DNA of 64,000 bases. Origin: an uncultured Bacteroidaceae bacterium. GTDB taxonomy: Bacteria; Bacteroidota; Bacteroidia; Bacteroidales; Bacteroidaceae. The notes under the pieces are model-generated. The model was not told the origin of the DNA, ran no database searches, and saw only the letters and a program-made list of their open reading frames with translations. The stretch covers positions 62,001-126,000 of the forward strand of contig CAJOJA010000003.1 in the NCBI GenBank assembly GCA_905234735.1, in the 5' to 3' direction. This document shows, one piece after another, positions 60,454 through 64,000 of this stretch. A program made the translations under genes and the position numbers. How positions within the stretch are numbered: position 1 is the stretch's first letter; each line of letters begins with the position of its first letter.

Positions 60454-60580
60454 TTAGTCATTTTTCTTGTCGAGTATGTCCATGATGTCGAAGAGAGGTT
60501 TTACTTGTTGGTGACATAGCCTTTTAGACCATCCCACTTCCTGTCATTCTCTATCTCATCCTCGTTTAAATGTTAAAACC
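60454..60580 (-). pseudogene. Frameshifted transposase-like remnant (IS4/IS1634-like)
   Basis: Minus strand HLNEDEIENDRKWDGLKGYVTNK* then +1 frame QVKPLFDIMDILDKKND*; WDGLKGYVTN resembles a conserved transposase segment. Confidence 0.4.
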
Positions 60581-60604
60581 GCCGAAATTAAGGGCTGAAT
60601 ATTG

Positions 60605-61040
60605 CCCTCACTGCCCTCACACCCTCACGGTCCCTCTATTTATCGACCATGCAGACCGTGAGGGTAGAGTGAGGGCGTGAGGGTGGAATGCTTAAAACAA
60701 GTATTTGAGACGTGTTTTACCAGCCCTTACCACGCCCGGGTAATCCGTTTACCCGAATGGGGTAATCCGTTTACCACGTCAGGTAAAACGTTTGTTCACG
60801 TATGGTAGCGACCGCTGCCTCCCGATGCGTCGCCTGCTGCATTGTGCAGCATCGCTTACTGTATCCTGATGCTCTGCCTGCTGCCTCCCGAGAATCCTTA
60901 CGACGAAAAACAGACTAAAATTTCGTCTCCATCCGCGTTTTTCACCATTTTGCCCTCACGCCCTCACTTTGCCCTCACTCCACAGAGGTGCGATAAACAT
61001 TGGCATTGTGAGGGTGTGAGGGCAGTGAGGGCAAAAAAAC
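60605..61040. repeat. CCCTCAC / GTGAGGG heptamer-type repeat clusters
   Basis: tgccctcactgccctcacaccctcac; gtgagggtagagtgagggcgtgaggg; ccctcacgccctcactttgccctcac; gtgagggtgtgagggcagtgagggc. Confidence 0.85.
60739..60795. repeat. Tandem palindromic units GGTAATCCGTTTACC
   Basis: 60739-60753 and 60761-60775, then a degenerate third copy ggtaaaacgttt; 22-bp period. Confidence 0.75.
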
Positions 61041-61156
61041 TGAGTCACCCAAGTCGCCGAGCAAAACTCCCTGTTTATCGGGTAGGCAAGAAGGTTATGC
61101 ACTTGGAAATGTTAAAACCGCCGAAGTCAGGAAGAATGACTGCACAGGATGGGAGG

Positions 61157-61720
61157 CTATTTCCTCAGTTTGCCTTTACTTTCCAGATATTTAGTGAAGG
61201 TCTCCCACTGTGCAGCTCGTTTTATACGGTTGGCTTGCACACGCTCGTCATTGATAAACTGAAGGGGGTAGCAGTCGTAGAGATGGTAGTGACCGTCATC
61301 GATTACTTCACCGTCAATCTTTCCGCAGCAGAGTACGAGGTCATCGAATATTTGGTTACAGATGAGACCGACGTGGGTAGCTCCGCCAGAAAAGAGGTAT
61401 TCGCCACTTAGGTAGAAGTCGACCCCGGCAAGCAATGGTATTGTTTCACGCAGCGGCCCCATCGTGTCGCGGAAGCGTATTTCACGGGTATTCACGTCGA
61501 ACCACAGGATATCATCCTCCGAAAAAAGTGCATTATGAGTATCCTCGATTGAGCGAGTCCCTGAAGAACTAATACCATAGGCATAAAGTGTTGAGGACTC
61601 AACAGGATCGGTCGTGGAAGGCTTCTCTGTCACTTCGTCGTCACTGCCGCACGCAGTCATCGACATACAGGCAATGGCTATCGCCACTGTCCAAATACTG
61701 TTCTTGATAATCTTCTTCAT
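61157..61720 (-). CDS. Predicted lipoprotein with surface-export-like N-terminus; unknown function
   Basis: MKKIIKNSIWTVAIAIACMSMTACGSDDEVTEKP lipobox followed by acidic SDDE. Confidence 0.75.
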   Translation of the reverse strand: MKKIIKNSIWTVAIAIACMSMTACGSDDEVTEKPSTTDPVESSTLYAYGISSSGTRSIEDTHNALFSEDDILWFDVNTREIRFRDTMGPLRETIPLLAGVDFYLSGEYLFSGGATHVGLICNQIFDDLVLCCGKIDGEVIDDGHYHLYDCYPLQFINDERVQANRIKRAAQWETFTKYLESKGKLRK

Positions 61721-61768
61721 AACAATGTTTTTTTAGATGAATAATTGGAATGGATCTCCATATATATA

Positions 61769-61795
61769 GTCCGTCGAACATTGAAAAGACTGCAC
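61769..61795 (-). promoter_or_regulatory. Putative ECF-type promoter element upstream of lipoprotein gene
   Basis: Minus strand GTGCAGTCTTTTC-N9-CGGAC, identical 13-mer to the element upstream of the sigma fusion gene. Confidence 0.6.
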
Positions 61796-61798
61796 CGA

Positions 61799-63505
61799 TT
61801 ACCAGGTAAATCTAATTCCCAAGGGCAAAGAGAACGTAAATGGATGCTCTGTGCGATAGGTTTCAACGTTGCTGCCTGTCGGGATATAATATTGCAGGCT
61901 TGGCTCTGCAAACAATCCGATGTTGGGCGTGAATTTGTATTGCAGGCCGAGGCCCGTGCCGACCGACCACTGCCACGGAGCACGGAAGGTAGTCTTGTCG
62001 GTAGCCTCCAATATGCCATGCAAGTAGTAACTTGTATTGAACGTCGAGTGAACGGGGATTTCCATCGTCAGTCCGAGACTGCCGTAGAGACTCCACGCCT
62101 TTCTGTTGTATATGCTGTAGATGCCCTTCACGGGGATGCCGAGGTAATGGATGGTCTGCTGTTCGTTGATGGTGTTGCCGTTTGAGCCCATCTCAAACTC
62201 AGACCTTATCCGACTATAGTTCAACCCGGTCTCCAGCGCGAAGCGATGATCCAGTCTATACTTCAACGCCAACGAGAAGTTAATGGGCATGTAGTGGTGA
62301 CTCTTTCGGATAATCTTATCTGCGCCTGTACCTGGGGCATCGCCTGCATTGTTCAGGGCAATGTTCATGATGACGCTGCGAGTATGACTATTGCCATTGT
62401 CGGGATTGTCGGCTAAGAAGGCTGCATAGTCGCTCCAGTTCTCGAAAGTGACAGGCGATGGCGGTTCACCAGAGATGGCTAACGTCGGTGTTTCCGTGAA
62501 GCTGTATGGGCGGCTCGCATTTTGCTCACCCATGCCTCCGGCGTATGCGAGGTCTATTGACCACCTTTGCTTATTGCGGGGTCTGATGACCGGTTTGTCG
62601 GGGAACAAGTCGGCAATGTTGTAATGAGGCAGATTCAGCTTATCTATAATATGTGTCGTATCTGCTTGTTCGTTATTCTTTATTGTGTCTGGAGTAGTCT
62701 GCTCCTGTGCAATCATCTTTGCCAAGGAGTCCGGCATAATGGAATCAAGAGTCTGGGCAATGACTGGCTGGAGCGTATCAATCGGCGTATGATGTACTGG
62801 GATATGTACAATTACAGGTTCTTGTGCCTGTTCTGTTGATGGTTCATTTGTCTGTGTTTTTTGCTTAGGCGTATCTTTCTGCTTGGCAATGGCGGGCTTT
62901 TCTTTGATTGTGATATCTTCTTTTTTGAGTAGAAAAAACGTTAAGGGGATGAGCAACAACAAAAGTACCGCCCAATACTGCTGCATCATCTTGCGGAGTA
63001 TCTTCTTGGCCCGCGCCAATTGCGACGATGAAGAATGAGGTTCAATGCCCAGCATTTCTGCAATCTCCTTGTGCGACATACCTTCAAAAACTGAAAGTCG
63101 GAACACCTTGCCATATCCCTCCGGCAACTTGTTTATCAGCTTCAACACTTCTTCCAATGGAACACCTTTCACACTGGCCTCTTCATTAGGAGCTACCAAC
63201 GACTCTGTTTCCTCCCATGGAACGAAGGAAAGACTTTTCAGATGGTCTTTGTATTTCGATGCTACGTTTCGTGTAATCGACATCATCCATGATTCAGCCT
63301 TTCGATTGTCTCGCAAACGGTCAAACGAAGTAAAGATAATTACAAAAGCATCGTGCAACACATCATCCACCGCCTGTTCGTCACTGACATACCGACGGCA
63401 CACGCCCCTCATTCTCTGGGCGTATGCCTTGTACAGTTCTCCGAGCGCATCTGCATCGCCCTGTCTGCATCGTTCTATCAGCCGTGTAACTTCCATCGAA
63501 AACAT
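61799..63505 (-). CDS. ECF sigma factor - TM helix - periplasmic linker - outer membrane beta-barrel fusion protein
   Basis: Sigma region 2 AVDDVLHDAFVIIFTSFDRLRDNRKAESWMMSITRN and region 4 LINKLPEGYGKVFRLSVFEGMSHKEIAEMLGIEPHSSSSQLARAKKILRKM (aa 4-173); TM WAVLLLLLIPLTFFLL (aa 178-193); Pro/Thr/Gln/Lys-rich linker; barrel aa 313-568 ending FSLPLGIRFTW. Confidence 0.9.
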   Translation of the reverse strand: MFSMEVTRLIERCRQGDADALGELYKAYAQRMRGVCRRYVSDEQAVDDVLHDAFVIIFTSFDRLRDNRKAESWMMSITRNVASKYKDHLKSLSFVPWEETESLVAPNEEASVKGVPLEEVLKLINKLPEGYGKVFRLSVFEGMSHKEIAEMLGIEPHSSSSQLARAKKILRKMMQQYWAVLLLLLIPLTFFLLKKEDITIKEKPAIAKQKDTPKQKTQTNEPSTEQAQEPVIVHIPVHHTPIDTLQPVIAQTLDSIMPDSLAKMIAQEQTTPDTIKNNEQADTTHIIDKLNLPHYNIADLFPDKPVIRPRNKQRWSIDLAYAGGMGEQNASRPYSFTETPTLAISGEPPSPVTFENWSDYAAFLADNPDNGNSHTRSVIMNIALNNAGDAPGTGADKIIRKSHHYMPINFSLALKYRLDHRFALETGLNYSRIRSEFEMGSNGNTINEQQTIHYLGIPVKGIYSIYNRKAWSLYGSLGLTMEIPVHSTFNTSYYLHGILEATDKTTFRAPWQWSVGTGLGLQYKFTPNIGLFAEPSLQYYIPTGSNVETYRTEHPFTFSLPLGIRFTW

Positions 63506-63523
63506 AACGTCTCTATCTGTTAT

Positions 63524-63549
63524 GTCCGATAATCACGAAAAGACTGCAC
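63524..63549 (-). promoter_or_regulatory. Putative ECF-type promoter element upstream of the sigma fusion gene
   Basis: Minus strand GTGCAGTCTTTTC-N8-CGGAC ending 19 nt before the ATG at 63505. Confidence 0.6.
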
Positions 63550-63620
63550 GGGAACAGTAACTTTTTTGCATTGAATTCTCTTTTTTTTGCCAACGAAGTT
63601 ACAAAAAGGCACACAAATAA

Positions 63621-63655
63621 ACCCTCGGCAAGCCTGAAAATCGGGTGCCGAGGGT
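63621..63655 (-). terminator. Stem-loop downstream of MFS gene
   Basis: ACCCTCGGCA / TGCCGAGGGT 10-bp perfect stem followed on minus strand by TTATTTG. Confidence 0.55.
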
Positions 63656-63716
63656 GAAGAGAATGTGCCTATTTGGGTACCCCCTCCTTGGTTATAGATA
63701 CTGCGTTCTAAGGGGC

Positions 63717-64000
63717 TTATTCCTTGATGTTGGGCTCTTCAAGACCGATGCCCTTGCGCTTGTCGACTACCTTGAGCAGGAGGCCCAGCAACAGGGCGGC
63801 TACACCCAACGAGGCGAGCATCACGAGTGGAGCAGTGTAGTTGAACTGAGTGGGGTCGGTGACACCTGGGTTGGTCTTGTCGAGCACCTTGCCGATGAGC
63901 AGCGGGAAAAGCCAGAGGCCGATGTTCTGAATCCAGAATATTAGTGCGTAGGCCGAACCTATCACCTTGGCATCCACCAACTTGGGCACTGAGGGCCACA
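63717..64000 (-). CDS. C-terminal part of an MFS transporter (5' end outside window)
   Basis: GSAYALIFWIQNIGLWLFPLLIGKVLDKTNPG...LVMLASLGVAALLLGLLLKVVDKRKG; frame open to window edge. Confidence 0.75.
   Translation of the reverse strand, partial: WPSVPKLVDAKVIGSAYALIFWIQNIGLWLFPLLIGKVLDKTNPGVTDPTQFNYTAPLVMLASLGVAALLLGLLLKVVDKRKGIGLEEPNIKE

Larger units (their letters stand above)
60569..61125. repeat. 18-bp direct repeat pair
   Basis: AATGTTAAAACCGCCGAA at 60569-60586 and 61108-61125. Confidence 0.85.
60406..61130. mobile_element. Possible degraded insertion element / intergenic repeat island
   Basis: 12-bp inverted repeat CTGACTTCGGCG (60406-60417) / CGCCGAAGTCAG (61119-61130); transposase-like remnant and dense repeats inside. 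Confidence 0.35.

Noticed and set aside
60605-61040. CCCTCAC clusters considered as a CRISPR array
   Set aside because: Units are ~7 bp, irregularly spaced and in both orientations, with no unique spacers and no cas genes in the window.
60842-61411. 189-aa plus-strand ORF
   Set aside because: Runs through the CCCTCAC repeat cluster and then antisense to the lipoprotein gene; no start context or domain.
61799-63505. Possibility that the sigma-barrel ORF is two genes misread as one
   Set aside because: The ORF track shows one continuous frame with no stop; I see no ribosome-binding or signal-peptide boundary between region 4 and the TM, and the TM is preceded by sigma residues, not by a new start. 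Read-level confirmation is still advised.

Overview
Chromosomal window from a Bacteroidales genome, most likely Prevotellaceae. The evidence is the TAnnTTTG-type promoters, PorU/PorV, DUF4290/DUF5687 families and type III glutamine synthetase. Most of it is dense housekeeping content: rplM-rpsI-rpsB-tsf; T9SS porU-porV; ispF; a nitrogen/glutamine block (glnN, dapL, dapF, gltD, gltB, P-II, amt, outer-membrane protein, pyrG, glmS, asnB); nadD-gmk-yicC; tsaB-DUF4290-murA-rimM-dxr-rseP; cca; an ABC/DUF5687 pair; trxB-lolA-ftsK; a glycogen block (Crp, debranching enzyme, GT, GH57); a histidine-kinase-like protein; batE-like; PAP2; an M6 protease; nitroreductase; a stand-alone NrdJ C-terminal piece; and folB. 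No tRNA, rRNA or CRISPR was seen. The strongest candidate for an undescribed system is at 61157-63549 (minus strand). It is one uninterrupted 568-aa ORF joining an ECF sigma factor to a single TM helix, a long periplasmic-type linker and a C-terminal outer-membrane beta-barrel. A putative surface lipoprotein gene follows it, and both genes are preceded by the same 13-bp promoter-like motif (GTGCAGTCTTTTC-N8/9-CGGAC). A second window-wide signal is a set of short tandem or palindromic microrepeats. They abut stop and start codons, are inserted in frame in conserved enzymes (GltD, GltB, DapL, AsnB, Cca, PorU), and encode the hydrophobic core of two unrelated signal peptides. All family calls come from reading the translated sequence; no database search was run.
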